Of a DNA stretch of 64,000 bases, positions 15,978-24,613 are shown piece after piece. The notes beneath the pieces were generated by a model. The model was not told the origin of the DNA, searched no databases, and saw only the letters and a program-made list of their open reading frames with translations. Every line of letters begins with the position of its first letter. Positions within the stretch are counted from its first letter, which is position 1. A program made the translations under genes and the position numbers. Source of the DNA: Clostridia bacterium (GTDB lineage Bacteria; Bacillota; Clostridia; Christensenellales; Aristaeellaceae); the NCBI GenBank assembly GCA_017397895.1, contig JAFQHP010000017.1, positions 62,001 through 126,000 on the forward strand, given 5' to 3'.

Positions 15978-17117
15978 ATGGCTAAAAATAACGGTGCTGA
16001 CGCTTACAAGAAACTGGTGCGGGTGCTGCTGGTATTGTTTGTGCTGGTGGTAATCTGCGGCGCAGGCTATATGCTGATGGAACGGACTATCCAGGCCCAG
16101 CAGGAAGATAATGCTGCCTATGCCAAGCAGGAAAACCAGCTGCAGCAAGAGCAGTATCAGCAGGCGCTGGCCGAATGGCAGAAGCAGGAAGTGAAGGCAG
16201 AGGATCCCACCTGGCCCCAGCCCAGGCAGGAAGGCTGGGACGTGACGGACCTGACCGGCTTTGGCCTCAATAACCCCTATGACGTGACGGTCACCCGGCA
16301 GGAGCTTCTGATGGGCAGCATGATCCTGGTGAACAAGTGGCACGCCCTGCCCGATGATTATTATGACGTGGCCAACAATAACCTGCTGGCCGTCTACCAG
16401 ACGGACAAGACAATCCCCGTTTCCGGCTCCAGCGTGAAGCTGCTGCCCGATGCCCTGTCTGCCCTGAGCCAGATGCTGGCCGCTGCCAAGGAAGACGGCC
16501 TGGAAAACTTCCTGATTGAAGAAGGCTATCGCTCCCTGGAAAAGCAGCAGCAGTATTACACCGAAGCGGAAAGCAATTACACCTCCCGCTATTCCGGTGA
16601 AGCGCTGAAGCAGAAAACCATCGCTTCCGGCGTGAATTACCCCGGCACCAGCGAATACCAGAGCGGCTTTGCCTTCAACCCCCGCCGCTACCTCTCCGGC
16701 GACAGCGAATTCAATTCCGCCAAGTTCTACGAAACGCCCCATTCCGACTGGCTGTTGGAAAACGGCTGGAAATACGGCTTTGTGTTCCGCTTCCCGGTGG
16801 AAGGGTATCCCAACAATACCGTGGCGGACAAGAGCTATAAAACCGGCGTGACCAGCAAGCTGATGATCTACCGCTATGTGGGCGAAGGCCATGCGGCGGT
16901 GATGAACGCCATGGATATGTGCATGGAAGAATATGTGGAATACCTGATGGCCCATCCCCATATTGCCGTGTACGAAAACGGCACCCTCAAGTACGAAATT
17001 ACCCGCAAGAACGCGAACACCCAAAGCGGCGCCACGGTGGAAGTATCCGGCAATGCCAAGGACTACAGCGTCAGCATGGATAACTGCGGCGGCGTGATCG
17101 TGTGCATGAGTTACTGA
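15978..17117 (+). CDS. VanY-like M15 protein without zinc ligands (probable pseudoenzyme)
   Basis: This 379-residue protein starts at ATG 15978 behind GGAAGGTG. It has one N-terminal membrane helix (about 17-36), a Gln/Glu-rich linker, and an M15B (D-Ala-D-Ala carboxypeptidase) domain. The fold marks are recognisable (ILVNKWHALP, EEGYRSLEKQQQYY, LLENGWKYGFVFRFP, YRYVG). However, the zinc motif SxHxxGxxxD reads SEYQSGFAFN, with His and Asp replaced by Tyr and Asn. The usual EPWHxRYV segment reads SKLMIYRYV and lacks both Glu and His. All three zinc ligands and the catalytic base are therefore gone. The reading frame is intact and has its own promoter, so I infer a non-catalytic wall-binding role. 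Confidence 0.82.
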   Translation: MAKNNGADAYKKLVRVLLVLFVLVVICGAGYMLMERTIQAQQEDNAAYAKQENQLQQEQYQQALAEWQKQEVKAEDPTWPQPRQEGWDVTDLTGFGLNNPYDVTVTRQELLMGSMILVNKWHALPDDYYDVANNNLLAVYQTDKTIPVSGSSVKLLPDALSALSQMLAAAKEDGLENFLIEEGYRSLEKQQQYYTEAESNYTSRYSGEALKQKTIASGVNYPGTSEYQSGFAFNPRRYLSGDSEFNSAKFYETPHSDWLLENGWKYGFVFRFPVEGYPNNTVADKSYKTGVTSKLMIYRYVGEGHAAVMNAMDMCMEEYVEYLMAHPHIAVYENGTLKYEITRKNANTQSGATVEVSGNAKDYSVSMDNCGGVIVCMSY

Positions 17118-17131
17118 AAACAATAAACCAA

Positions 17132-17157
17132 AACAGCTGCTTCGGCGGCTGTTTTTT
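17132..17157 (+). terminator. Terminator with TTCG tetraloop
   Basis: AACAGCTGC and GCGGCTGTT pair with one wobble around a TTCG loop, followed by TTTT. Confidence 0.85.
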
Positions 17158-17234
17158 GATGGCACCAAAGGATGAGGGGCGGCATAGGATGAACTGTACG
17201 CCGGATGGCGTAAATCATCAATGAGGTGATTATC

Positions 17235-17573
17235 ATGAGCTGGAAAAATTGCAGCTGCCCGGTGGAAGTGCATTTGCATGAAGTGCAGGGCAGCGTTCAA
17301 AGCGCCTGCGAATGCTGCAGTGCCCATAGCCATCGGTTTGCCACGGTATCCTGTGAACCCATTACCCTGGAATGCGGCGATCACGCCCACCTGGTAACCT
17401 TCCGCACCGATACCTGCAACGGCCACTACCATGAATTCTCCGGCTATACCACCGATGCCTTTGCGGTGTGCGACGGCCATGTGCATTATCTGGAAGGGGA
17501 GACCACGGAAGCGTCCGGCCATACCCACTGCTTCAAGTGCGTCACCCATGTTGAAAACCCCACCAAAGCCTGA
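17235..17573 (+). CDS. YmaF-like Cys/His-rich protein
   Basis: This 112-residue protein starts at ATG 17235 behind GAGGTG. It has no signal peptide. It holds repeated GHxH-type units with Cys in nearly every strand (HSHRFATVSCE, DHAHLVTF, GHYHEFSGYT, GHVHYLEGETT, GHTHCF). This matches the YmaF family, which is common in Firmicutes and has no settled function. The repeated His/Cys pattern suggests metal binding, but no metal can be assigned. It is followed by two strong terminators. Confidence 0.75.
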   Translation: MSWKNCSCPVEVHLHEVQGSVQSACECCSAHSHRFATVSCEPITLECGDHAHLVTFRTDTCNGHYHEFSGYTTDAFAVCDGHVHYLEGETTEASGHTHCFKCVTHVENPTKA

Positions 17574-17584
17574 TAACAGAAGAA

Positions 17585-17609
17585 GGGGCTGCCATGCGGC
17601 GGCCCCTTT
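17585..17609 (+). terminator. Terminator of the YmaF-like gene
   Basis: GGGGCTGCC and GGCGGCCCC pair with one wobble around a 4-base loop, then TTT. Confidence 0.75.
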
Positions 17610-17622
17610 GAGCATAGAAAAA

Positions 17623-17654
17623 CGGCCCTGCCTTATTTCAGCAGGGCCGCTTTT
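17623..17654. terminator. Second terminator, bidirectional
   Basis: CGGCCCTGC and GCAGGGCCG form a 9-bp stem with A-rich and T-rich flanks. It probably ends the minus-strand HPr-like gene. Confidence 0.75.
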
Positions 17655-17722
17655 ACAATGGGCCTTTGTATGTGAAAGCCGCAAGGGCCGTTTGGCAATG
17701 CATTGCGCCGCAGCGCACAGGT

Positions 17723-17968
17723 TCATTCCTTCACGATATAGTGTTCGATGGCAGAGATCAGTTCGGGGATCTTTTCATCTTCCATATCGTTGGTGTCGAT
17801 GAACATGGTGTCACGGGCAGAATACATCATCGCCAGAATGCCCAGGGTGGATTTAGGGTCGATGCAGAACTTTTCAGAGCGCAGCAGCACTTCGTCGGTG
17901 AAGCGTTTGCAGATGTTGGAAAGCTGTTCGGCGGCCTTCATGGATTCGACGTGGATGTGAATTTTCAT
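17723..17968 (-). CDS. HPr-like protein lacking the phosphorylatable histidine
   Basis: This 81-residue protein starts at ATG 17968 behind AAGGAGATG. Length and pattern fit the HPr fold of the phosphotransferase system: an N-terminal strand (MKIHIHVES), a helix (AAEQLSNICKRF), then PKSTLGILAM, which matches the Ser46-region motif KSxxGxMxL of HPr, and a C-terminal helix. The GLHARP active-site segment is absent, so there is no His15. It cannot be a normal phosphocarrier. A Crh-like regulatory role is possible, since Crh also lacks His15, but this is inference. Confidence 0.7.
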   Translation of the reverse strand: MKIHIHVESMKAAEQLSNICKRFTDEVLLRSEKFCIDPKSTLGILAMMYSARDTMFIDTNDMEDEKIPELISAIEHYIVKE

Positions 17969-18044
17969 TGTGTGACATCTCCTTTCGATGGGCAGGTTGC
18001 CCAGGGTCTTTCGGGGGGGTGGGAGCATCCTTCTCCACACCGGC

Positions 18045-18073
18045 ATTGTATCAAAAGGTAACCAGATAATCAA
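18045..18073 (-). promoter_or_regulatory. Promoter of the HPr-like gene
   Basis: On the minus strand TTGATT and TACAAT are 17 bases apart. Apart from this promoter, 17969-18206 holds nothing I can support. Confidence 0.55.
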
Positions 18074-18206
18074 TCCCGGAAGAGTGAAACAAGTTTGGAT
18101 GCCGTTTTTGTGAAGATGTCATAAACGGTGAGCAAAAAATACAATGAAGATTGCGGGATGGATAAATACATGACCAGAAAACACAAAAAGCACCTGTTTT
18201 GGGCAC

Positions 18207-18331
18207 AAAAATACCATGCAGACGAACAGGCTTCCCCGCAGCACACGCCTAAAATGCTTACTGCTGCTTCCTTCCGGACCTGACAGGGTTCACACCGCAG
18301 CATCGCACAGGACCCGCCCGCCTACACGGCA
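18207..18331 (-). ncRNA. ffs: Signal recognition particle RNA, small (4.5S-like) type
   Basis: On the minus strand the conserved core GTCCGGAAGGAAGCAG (near 18264-18280) is flanked by CAGGTC and CAGTAAGC, the SRP domain IV that binds Ffh. The RNA ends pair: CCGTGTAGGCGGGC near the 5' end against the GTCTGCATGG segment near the 3' end, with several G-U pairs, giving one long hairpin. A sigma-A promoter lies directly upstream, and an ATTTTTG run at 18206-18212 marks the 3' end. The length of about 125 nt means it lacks the Alu domain of the long Bacillus-type RNA. The exact ends are inferred. Confidence 0.92.
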
Positions 18332-18337
18332 AAAGCT

Positions 18338-18366
18338 ATTATACAGGATGGATGGGAAAAATGCAA
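18338..18366 (-). promoter_or_regulatory. Promoter of the SRP RNA gene
   Basis: On the minus strand TTGCAT and TATAAT are 17 bases apart. They set the RNA start at about 18331. Confidence 0.8.
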
Positions 18367-18373
18367 GCCTAAA

Positions 18374-18658
18374 TTATTCGCAGTCAAAAATAGCCTTGGA
18401 AAGGATGTATTTGCCGTACTGCTCCTTCCACTTCAAGTGCAGCTGGGACCGGTTCCACATCTCCAGCGCTTCCTTTTCCATTTCCACCACGATCATCAGG
18501 TCAAACCGGTTTTCCAGGGGGATGCAGTTGGGATAGAGGAAAGCGCCGGTGACGCCGGGAATCTCCCCGGCGGTAGAAAAAAGTGCGGCAATTTCCTGTT
18601 CCATGGCAGGCTTGTCTGTAACCAGGGCGTTGTACTTCACAATGATATGATGCTTCAA
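18374..18658 (-). CDS. Dabb-domain (stress-responsive alpha/beta barrel) protein
   Basis: This 94-residue protein starts at TTG 18658, 8 bases after GGAGG. The ORF extends upstream, but no other start has a ribosome site. It has the Dabb ferredoxin-like pattern: MKHHIIVKYN, a helix, GVTGAFLYPNCIPL, RFDLMIVVEMEKEAL and a last helix. Such dimeric barrels include plant stress proteins and bacterial proteins of mostly unknown role. It has its own promoter between it and the PBP gene. Confidence 0.75.
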   Translation of the reverse strand: MKHHIIVKYNALVTDKPAMEQEIAALFSTAGEIPGVTGAFLYPNCIPLENRFDLMIVVEMEKEALEMWNRSQLHLKWKEQYGKYILSKAIFDCE

Positions 18659-18692
18659 GGGGAATGCCTCCTTCGCATTTTGGGTTAATAGT

Positions 18693-18721
18693 ATCATAAC
18701 AGGAAATGATTGAAAACACAA
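18693..18721 (-). promoter_or_regulatory. Promoter of the Dabb gene
   Basis: On the minus strand TTGTGT and TATGAT are 17 bases apart, between the PBP stop and the Dabb start. Confidence 0.5.
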
Positions 18722-18727
18722 TTCTTT

Positions 18728-21226
18728 TTATTCGCCGCTGTACCAAAAGAGGGACAGGGCGTCGGTGGCAGCGGTTTCTTCATCCCGGTCGCCAAAGAGA
18801 AGGCCGGTAATATCCTCCCACAGCGTGGACCCCAGGGTGGGGGATTTGGCCCTTGCCACCTGCACCGACTGGGTGCCCTCCAGCAGGATGCCGTTTTCCA
18901 ATAGCTCCGAATGGATGGGAATAATGCGGTAGGTGTATTCCACTCCCAGGCGAGCCTTGGTATCGGTGAAGGTGAGGGTCTGGCCGGCTGTGGCGTAAAG
19001 CTCGTTCAGCACGATGCTTTCGCCGATGGCGTCCCGCTGGATGCGGTAGAGCCCTGCGTCCCGGCAGGTCATGACCAATACGGGGTTGCCGCTTTGGTTG
19101 TGGGTGACATAGAAGCCGGACAGAGAGCGGGGGGCGTTCCAGATGTTGGATTCCTGGGTAGGGCGGTTGGATGAAAGAAAGACCTCGGAATAGGTGTAAT
19201 CCCTTGGGGTGAGTGAGGTGGCCAGCATGGGTTTCCCCGCCCATTCAATGGCCTTCTTATCAATTTTCAGCCACACAATGCCGTCTGTGGAAAGAAATTC
19301 CGGCTTGGATTTGCCGCTATAGAAATTTTTGAAAAAAGCCGTGGCCATGGCAGCGGTATAATCGCCGCCGGATACCCAGGACTGCATTTTGTGGCTGTCG
19401 TCCGGGTTGTCAAAGCCCATCCAGCAGGCGGTGGACAGCTGGCTGTTATAGGCCGCCATCCAGATATCCCGGTTGCCGCCGCTGGTCATGTTGACGGTGC
19501 CGGTTTTGCCGGCCACGGGGGTGCCTGCGCCGGAAAGCTTAGCGCCGGTGCCGGAGGCGGTGACTGTTTGCAAAAGGCTGGTCATCAGGTAGGCCGTCTG
19601 GGGGGAAATCACCCGGGTGCCGGGGTCTTCATGCCGGTAGAGGATATTGCCCGCAGCATCGGTGATGCGCTCCACAAAATAGGGGGAATAGAAGGTGCCG
19701 CCGTTGGCAAAGGGGGCATAGGCGGCGGCCAGCTGCACCGGGGACACCCCATAGGTCATGGAGCCAAGGCCCAGGGACAAATTAGCGTCCCTGTCATCCA
19801 GGGGGATGCCCACCTTGGTCAGGTAATCCCGGGCAGACTGTACGCCGATTTCGTCCAGTAAGCCCACAGTGGCCACGTTCAGGCTGTTTTTCAGGGCGGT
19901 GCGGACGGTGACGGAGCCGTAATAGAGGTTGCCGCTGTTGCGGGGAGAATAATTGCCGAATTTCCGGGGGGTGTCGTCCAGAACGCTGGCGGTCATGTAC
20001 CCGTGGGACTGAATGGCCGGGGCAAAGACAGCCAGGGGCTTTAATGCGGAGCCCGGCTGGCGGCGCAGCTGGGTGGCCCGGTTCAGCCCCCGCTGCACCT
20101 GATAGCTGCGGCCCCCCACAATGGCCCGGACGGCCCCTGTTTTCACGTCCACGCTGGCCATGGCCCCCTGTACCTTTTCGCCGTCGGATGCATCGGCAGG
20201 AAAGGCGGAGGATTTGGCAAACTGCTGGTCCAGAATATCCTGCTGGCTGGTATCCAGGGCGGTATAGATATGATAGCCGGAGGAAAGCAGCCCGTCCGCG
20301 TCCATGGACAAAAGTTTCTGGGCTTCGTCCAGGGCGGCGTCGGTGTACCAGCCGTATTGGTTTTTGCTTTCGGCAGGGGTGATCAGCGCTGTTTCCTGCT
20401 GCACATTGATCTGGTAATCTGCTTCCGACAGCATATCGTTGTCCCGCATGGTGGAAAGGATATAGTTGCGGCGGGTGGTGTTTGCCTCCAGGTTCAGATG
20501 GGGCGCGTAGGCGGAAGGAGCCTTGATGATAGCGGCCAGGCAGGCACCCTGGGCCGGGGTGAGATCCGATGCGGATACGCCGAAATAGGCCCGGGAGGCG
20601 GCTTCAATGCCGTAAGCCCCCCGGCCGAAATAGATGAAATTCAGGTACATTTCCAGAATTTCTTCCTTGCTGCACTGCCTTTCCAATTGGGTGGAAAGGT
20701 AGATTTCCTCCAGCTTCCGGGCAATGGTTTTCTGGCTGGAAAGGTGGCTCAGCTTTATCAACTGCTGGGTGATGGTGGATGCGCCCTGGGCATATTCGCC
20801 GGAGCGGATATTGGCCAGGATGGCGCTGCCGATGCGGATGATATCGAAGCCGGAATGATCCCAGAACCGCAAATCCTCCGCCGCAAGAAAGGCGTCCTGC
20901 ACATGCTTTGGCACCTGGGAAAGGGGGATGCTGATGCGGTTCTGGGTGCTTTGCACTTTGGAAAGCTCTCTGCCCTCCATATCGTACATCACACCTGTCT
21001 GGGGCAGGTTGGTCAGCTTGTTCATATCCAGCTTCTGCCAGTGTCCCACGTCAAAAATGAAATAAAAGGCAGTGATGGCGCAGGCCATCAGCGCGCCGGA
21101 AAGGAGGAGGATGCGCCGGCCGGTATGCTTCTTCTTTCCTTTGAGTAAATTCAGCTGAGCTGCTTCTTCCTTTTCATTTTGTTTGTTTATTTTTTCCACT
21201 GAACGGGACCATCGATCTTTGCGCAT
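18728..21226 (-). CDS. Class A penicillin-binding protein (PBP1A type)
   Basis: This 832-residue bifunctional enzyme polymerises and cross-links peptidoglycan. I use ATG 21226, 10 bases after AAAGGAGG, because the ATG at 21253 has no ribosome site. It has a basic cytoplasmic tail, a membrane helix (about 38-57) and a GT51 glycosyltransferase with catalytic Glu117 in AAEDLRFWDHSGFD and the QGASTITQQL and YLNFIYFGRGAYGIEAA motifs. The transpeptidase has Ser393 in PGSALKPL, SLN in LKNSLNVA, and KTG in VAGKTGT. A C-terminal fibronectin-type module (about 715-790) follows. It is divergent from the ftsH gene. Confidence 0.94.
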   Translation of the reverse strand: MRKDRWSRSVEKINKQNEKEEAAQLNLLKGKKKHTGRRILLLSGALMACAITAFYFIFDVGHWQKLDMNKLTNLPQTGVMYDMEGRELSKVQSTQNRISIPLSQVPKHVQDAFLAAEDLRFWDHSGFDIIRIGSAILANIRSGEYAQGASTITQQLIKLSHLSSQKTIARKLEEIYLSTQLERQCSKEEILEMYLNFIYFGRGAYGIEAASRAYFGVSASDLTPAQGACLAAIIKAPSAYAPHLNLEANTTRRNYILSTMRDNDMLSEADYQINVQQETALITPAESKNQYGWYTDAALDEAQKLLSMDADGLLSSGYHIYTALDTSQQDILDQQFAKSSAFPADASDGEKVQGAMASVDVKTGAVRAIVGGRSYQVQRGLNRATQLRRQPGSALKPLAVFAPAIQSHGYMTASVLDDTPRKFGNYSPRNSGNLYYGSVTVRTALKNSLNVATVGLLDEIGVQSARDYLTKVGIPLDDRDANLSLGLGSMTYGVSPVQLAAAYAPFANGGTFYSPYFVERITDAAGNILYRHEDPGTRVISPQTAYLMTSLLQTVTASGTGAKLSGAGTPVAGKTGTVNMTSGGNRDIWMAAYNSQLSTACWMGFDNPDDSHKMQSWVSGGDYTAAMATAFFKNFYSGKSKPEFLSTDGIVWLKIDKKAIEWAGKPMLATSLTPRDYTYSEVFLSSNRPTQESNIWNAPRSLSGFYVTHNQSGNPVLVMTCRDAGLYRIQRDAIGESIVLNELYATAGQTLTFTDTKARLGVEYTYRIIPIHSELLENGILLEGTQSVQVARAKSPTLGSTLWEDITGLLFGDRDEETAATDALSLFWYSGE

Positions 21227-21314
21227 CCAGGCTGCGCCTCCTTTCACAGCCATTGTTCCCGGAAGGAAGCTGGCATAAAGATGAGAATGATTGCCAGCCT
21301 GCCATCAATTACCG

Positions 21315-21344
21315 TGGACAGACGGATGTACTGCTTTGTATACT
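21315..21344 (+). promoter_or_regulatory. Putative promoter of the ftsH-like gene
   Basis: TGGACA and TATACT are 18 bases apart, 30 bases before the start codon. Confidence 0.5.
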
Positions 21345-21374
21345 GGTGTCACAACCATAGGAAGGACGAAAACA

Positions 21375-23009
21375 ATGCGCAAAGAAATCAGGTTTTTGAT
21401 CCTGCTTGGCGTGATGCTGCTGGCGCTTGGCGGGATGATCATGACGCAACAGAAGAAGGGGCAGCGGGAAGAGGTACCCTATCTTTCCTTCATCGAAATG
21501 GCAAAGAACGGGGAAGTAAAGCATGTGGTGTATTCCGATGAAGCCATGTGGCAGGCGGCGCTTTTTGACGGCAGGGAAATATTGACGCCCAACCCCAGGA
21601 CGGAAAACGGAAAGGAGATGCTTTTGTCCCTGGGGATTGAAGTGACGGAAAGGATACAGCCTGAGGTGGCGACTGTGCTTTTTGCGCTGCTTTTTGGCAT
21701 GATGATGTTTGGCAGGCGGGGAAATATGAGCATGGAGCGTTTTGATATCGTGAACGGAGACAGGAAAGTGCCGGAGGTGACATTCCGGGATGTGATTGTG
21801 GGAAAAGAAACCCTGGAGGGAATGCGGGATGTGGCCCATTATTTGAAGGACGGGGCTGCCTATGAAAAAATGGGGGCCAGGCCGCCAAGGGGCGTGATGC
21901 TCTACGGCCCGCCCGGCACCGGCAAAACATTGCTTGCAAGGGCCCTGGCCGGAGAAACGGGGAAGCCTTTTTTCGCCGTCAGCGGGTCGGACTTTGTGGA
22001 GGTATATGTGGGTGTTGGCGCCGGCCGCATCCGTTCCCTCTTCAAAAAGGCCAGAAAAGCCGGAGGCGGGGTGATTTTCATTGATGAAATTGACGCCCTT
22101 GGTAAAAAGCGGGATCAGGGCAATGAAGAAAGGGAGCAAACCCTGAATGCACTTCTGACGGAAATGAGCGGCTTTTCGGGAAAGGATGGGGTGATTGTCC
22201 TGGCGGCCACCAACCGGCTGGATACCCTGGATGGGGCGCTGCTTCGGGAAGGCAGGTTTGACCGGCATATTGAAGTGGGCCTGCCGGGACGGGAAGAGCG
22301 GCTTCAAATCCTGCAGGTGCACAGCCGCAAAAAGCCCATGGATCCCCAGGTCAGCATGGAGAATTGGGCAGAAAGAACGGTGCTGTTTTCCGGGGCGCAA
22401 TTGGAAAGCCTGATGAACGAAGCGGCTATCCGGGCTGTCCGGGGCGGGGATGCGCTGATCAGTGAGCGGCACATGGAACAGGCGTTTCTTGCCCAGACGG
22501 CAGGAGAAGAAAAGAAAATGACGGCAAACCGGAAAGAAAAGCACATGATCGCTGTACACGAAGCGGGCCATGCCCTTTTGACCCATCTGCTGCTGCCTCA
22601 AAGCCGCTTGACCCGCCTTACCATCCTGCCCTCCAATAAAGGGGCTGCAGGGTACAGCCTGGCTATTCATGAAGACAGGGTGCTCTACACCCGGCAGGAG
22701 CTGATGCACCACATGGCGGTGACACTGGGCGGCAGAGCGGCGGAGGAAGTGATGTTTGGCAAAGAGCAGGTGACCAATGGCGCCGGAAGCGACCTGAAGA
22801 AGGCGGAAGCGCTGGCCTGTGAAATGGCGGAATGGCGCATGAGCGATGAGGAGGATGGGGAAAGGGCGAAACGGGGACTGATGGAGGAAGCCTATGCGAT
22901 TGCCAAACAGAAAATCGGGGAAAACAGGCAGCGGCTGGAGGGGCTTTCCCGGGCGCTGATGGAAAGGGAAACCCTGTCAGGGGAAGAAATACTGCATTTT
23001 GTGGCGTGA
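21375..23009 (+). CDS. Short FtsH-type membrane AAA+ zinc protease
   Basis: This 544-residue protein is shorter than standard FtsH (about 610-650). ATG 21375 follows AGGAAGGA. It has a first membrane helix (about 6-23), a small outer loop of about 70 residues, and a second helix (ATVLFALLFGMMMFG). The AAA domain has Walker A GPPGTGKT, Walker B VIFIDEID, the pore motif FVEVYVG and the SRH region ATNRLDTLDGALLREGRFDR. The M41 zinc motif is HEAGH (His395, Glu396, His399), with the third ligand in GAGSDLKKA. The C terminus stops soon after the protease domain. It is probably a paralogue of a full-length FtsH elsewhere. Confidence 0.9.
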   Translation: MRKEIRFLILLGVMLLALGGMIMTQQKKGQREEVPYLSFIEMAKNGEVKHVVYSDEAMWQAALFDGREILTPNPRTENGKEMLLSLGIEVTERIQPEVATVLFALLFGMMMFGRRGNMSMERFDIVNGDRKVPEVTFRDVIVGKETLEGMRDVAHYLKDGAAYEKMGARPPRGVMLYGPPGTGKTLLARALAGETGKPFFAVSGSDFVEVYVGVGAGRIRSLFKKARKAGGGVIFIDEIDALGKKRDQGNEEREQTLNALLTEMSGFSGKDGVIVLAATNRLDTLDGALLREGRFDRHIEVGLPGREERLQILQVHSRKKPMDPQVSMENWAERTVLFSGAQLESLMNEAAIRAVRGGDALISERHMEQAFLAQTAGEEKKMTANRKEKHMIAVHEAGHALLTHLLLPQSRLTRLTILPSNKGAAGYSLAIHEDRVLYTRQELMHHMAVTLGGRAAEEVMFGKEQVTNGAGSDLKKAEALACEMAEWRMSDEEDGERAKRGLMEEAYAIAKQKIGENRQRLEGLSRALMERETLSGEEILHFVA

Positions 23010-23091
23010 AAAAGTCAATTGCAAAAAAAGGGTAGCAAAATGAGAACTTTTTATGTATAATATACACAATACCGAAAAGGAGGTTCTTTTT

Positions 23092-24600
23092 GTGCTGAAA
23101 AGGATCTTTTGCGCCCTGATGGCCCTGATGCTGCTGGGCATTGCCCCGGGCTTTGCGGAGGAAACTGAAGCGCCGGATTTTTCCATGGCGGGCTTTGACG
23201 ATACCGAGTACCGCAAGTGGGAGGACAGCCTGTTTTTTGACCGGCTGGAAACCATCACCGGCGTGACCTTTACCTACCATCAATATACAAAAGAAGCGGA
23301 CTGGCAGGCCTATAAAAACAGCCTGGAAAAGGGCGGCGAAATGGCCGACGTGCTGTTCAAGGCAGGGCTGACCACCTCCGAATGCATCCGCCTCTACGAA
23401 AAGGGCGTGCTGGTGGACCTGAAGCCTTATCTGGAAGCAAACTGCCCCAATCTCTGGGCGTATCTTTCCCAGAATCCTGACGCCATGGACGCCATCACCC
23501 TGCCCGGCGGGCAGATTGTGGCGCTGCCCTACATTACCGAAACCCCGCTGCAGAATTACATCTGGGTGAATACGGTGTGGCTCAAGCGGGTGGGGAAGGA
23601 AATGCCCACCAATGCGCAGGAAATGGAAGAGGTGCTTTCCGCCTTCCGGGATCAGGACCCCAACCGGAACGGAAAGGATGACGAAGTGCCCCTTGGGTTC
23701 ATGGGCCCCTTTGATCTGAAGTTCCTGGCCCATGCTTTTGGCCTGGTTGCCAACGACTACAATATTTTTGTGGAAGATAATCAGGTGAAATACCTGGCGC
23801 TGGATGAAAACTTCCGTCCCTTTGTGGAATGGTGCCGCAAATTGTATGCAGAGGGCTTGCTGGAGGATGACGGCTTCATGATCACCACCAGCATGCGCAG
23901 CCAGCGGGTGAGCGGTGCTGAAGAAACGCCCATGTACGGCATGATCATCACCCCCATGGCCCAGGATACCTTCCGGGTGGATTACGCCAACGACTATACC
24001 ATCATGATGCCCCTGGAATATGACGGCAAAAGGGTGTACCGGGATTTCACCGGAAATGTGCTGCGGGGCACGTTTGCCGTCACCACATCCTGCGACGATG
24101 TGGAAAAGGCGCTCGGGTGGGTGGATTATCTCTACAGCCCGGAAGGCAACATTCTTACCACCGTCGGCATGGAAAATGAAAGCTTCTACTACAATCCCGA
24201 CGGCACCTGGAGCCTGACGGACGTGACGGCCAGCAACACCTTTTTCTCTGTTACCGATCTTATTTCCGGCGGGGCCACCACCCCCGGTATGCTCAACGAT
24301 GATTTCCAGCGCAAGTATGCCGATAATGCTAAATTGCAGGAAACCATTGAAAAGCAGGATGAAATGAAAGAATACCTGGTGATGCCCTATCCCTACTACC
24401 ACCTGACGGAAGAAGAGGCAGCGGAGGTTGCCCCCCTGCAGATGGAGCTGGGCGCTTATGTGGACACCATGATGGGTCAATTCATCCGGGGCGATGCGGA
24501 ACTGACGGATGAAACCTGGGCAGCATTTGAAAATACGCTCCGTGAAAAGGGCGTGGATACTTTCCTGGCCTTCTGGCAAAAGATTTTTGAAGCACATTAA
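23092..24600 (+). CDS. Extracellular solute-binding protein (family 1-like) of a sugar ABC importer
   Basis: This 502-residue protein starts at GTG 23092 behind AAAAGGAGG. The signal peptide ends in GFAEE. Most Gram-positive solute-binding proteins are lipoproteins, but there is no lipobox Cys here, so release from the membrane or another anchor is implied. The body has the two-lobed pattern of large carbohydrate-binding proteins (DRLETITGVTFTYH, ADVLFKAG, WVNTVWLKRVGKEMPTN, and a DPNRNGKDDEVP loop that looks like a calcium site). The galactokinase gene begins 13 bases later, which hints at a galactoside ligand. No permease genes are nearby. Confidence 0.82.
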   Translation: MLKRIFCALMALMLLGIAPGFAEETEAPDFSMAGFDDTEYRKWEDSLFFDRLETITGVTFTYHQYTKEADWQAYKNSLEKGGEMADVLFKAGLTTSECIRLYEKGVLVDLKPYLEANCPNLWAYLSQNPDAMDAITLPGGQIVALPYITETPLQNYIWVNTVWLKRVGKEMPTNAQEMEEVLSAFRDQDPNRNGKDDEVPLGFMGPFDLKFLAHAFGLVANDYNIFVEDNQVKYLALDENFRPFVEWCRKLYAEGLLEDDGFMITTSMRSQRVSGAEETPMYGMIITPMAQDTFRVDYANDYTIMMPLEYDGKRVYRDFTGNVLRGTFAVTTSCDDVEKALGWVDYLYSPEGNILTTVGMENESFYYNPDGTWSLTDVTASNTFFSVTDLISGGATTPGMLNDDFQRKYADNAKLQETIEKQDEMKEYLVMPYPYYHLTEEEAAEVAPLQMELGAYVDTMMGQFIRGDAELTDETWAAFENTLREKGVDTFLAFWQKIFEAH

Positions 24601-24613
24601 GGAGGAATACAGC

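Noticed and set aside
18374-18721. A longer Dabb protein beginning at 18721
   Set aside because: The extra N terminus overlaps the promoter at 18693-18721. The TTG at 18658 has an exact GGAGG at the right distance.
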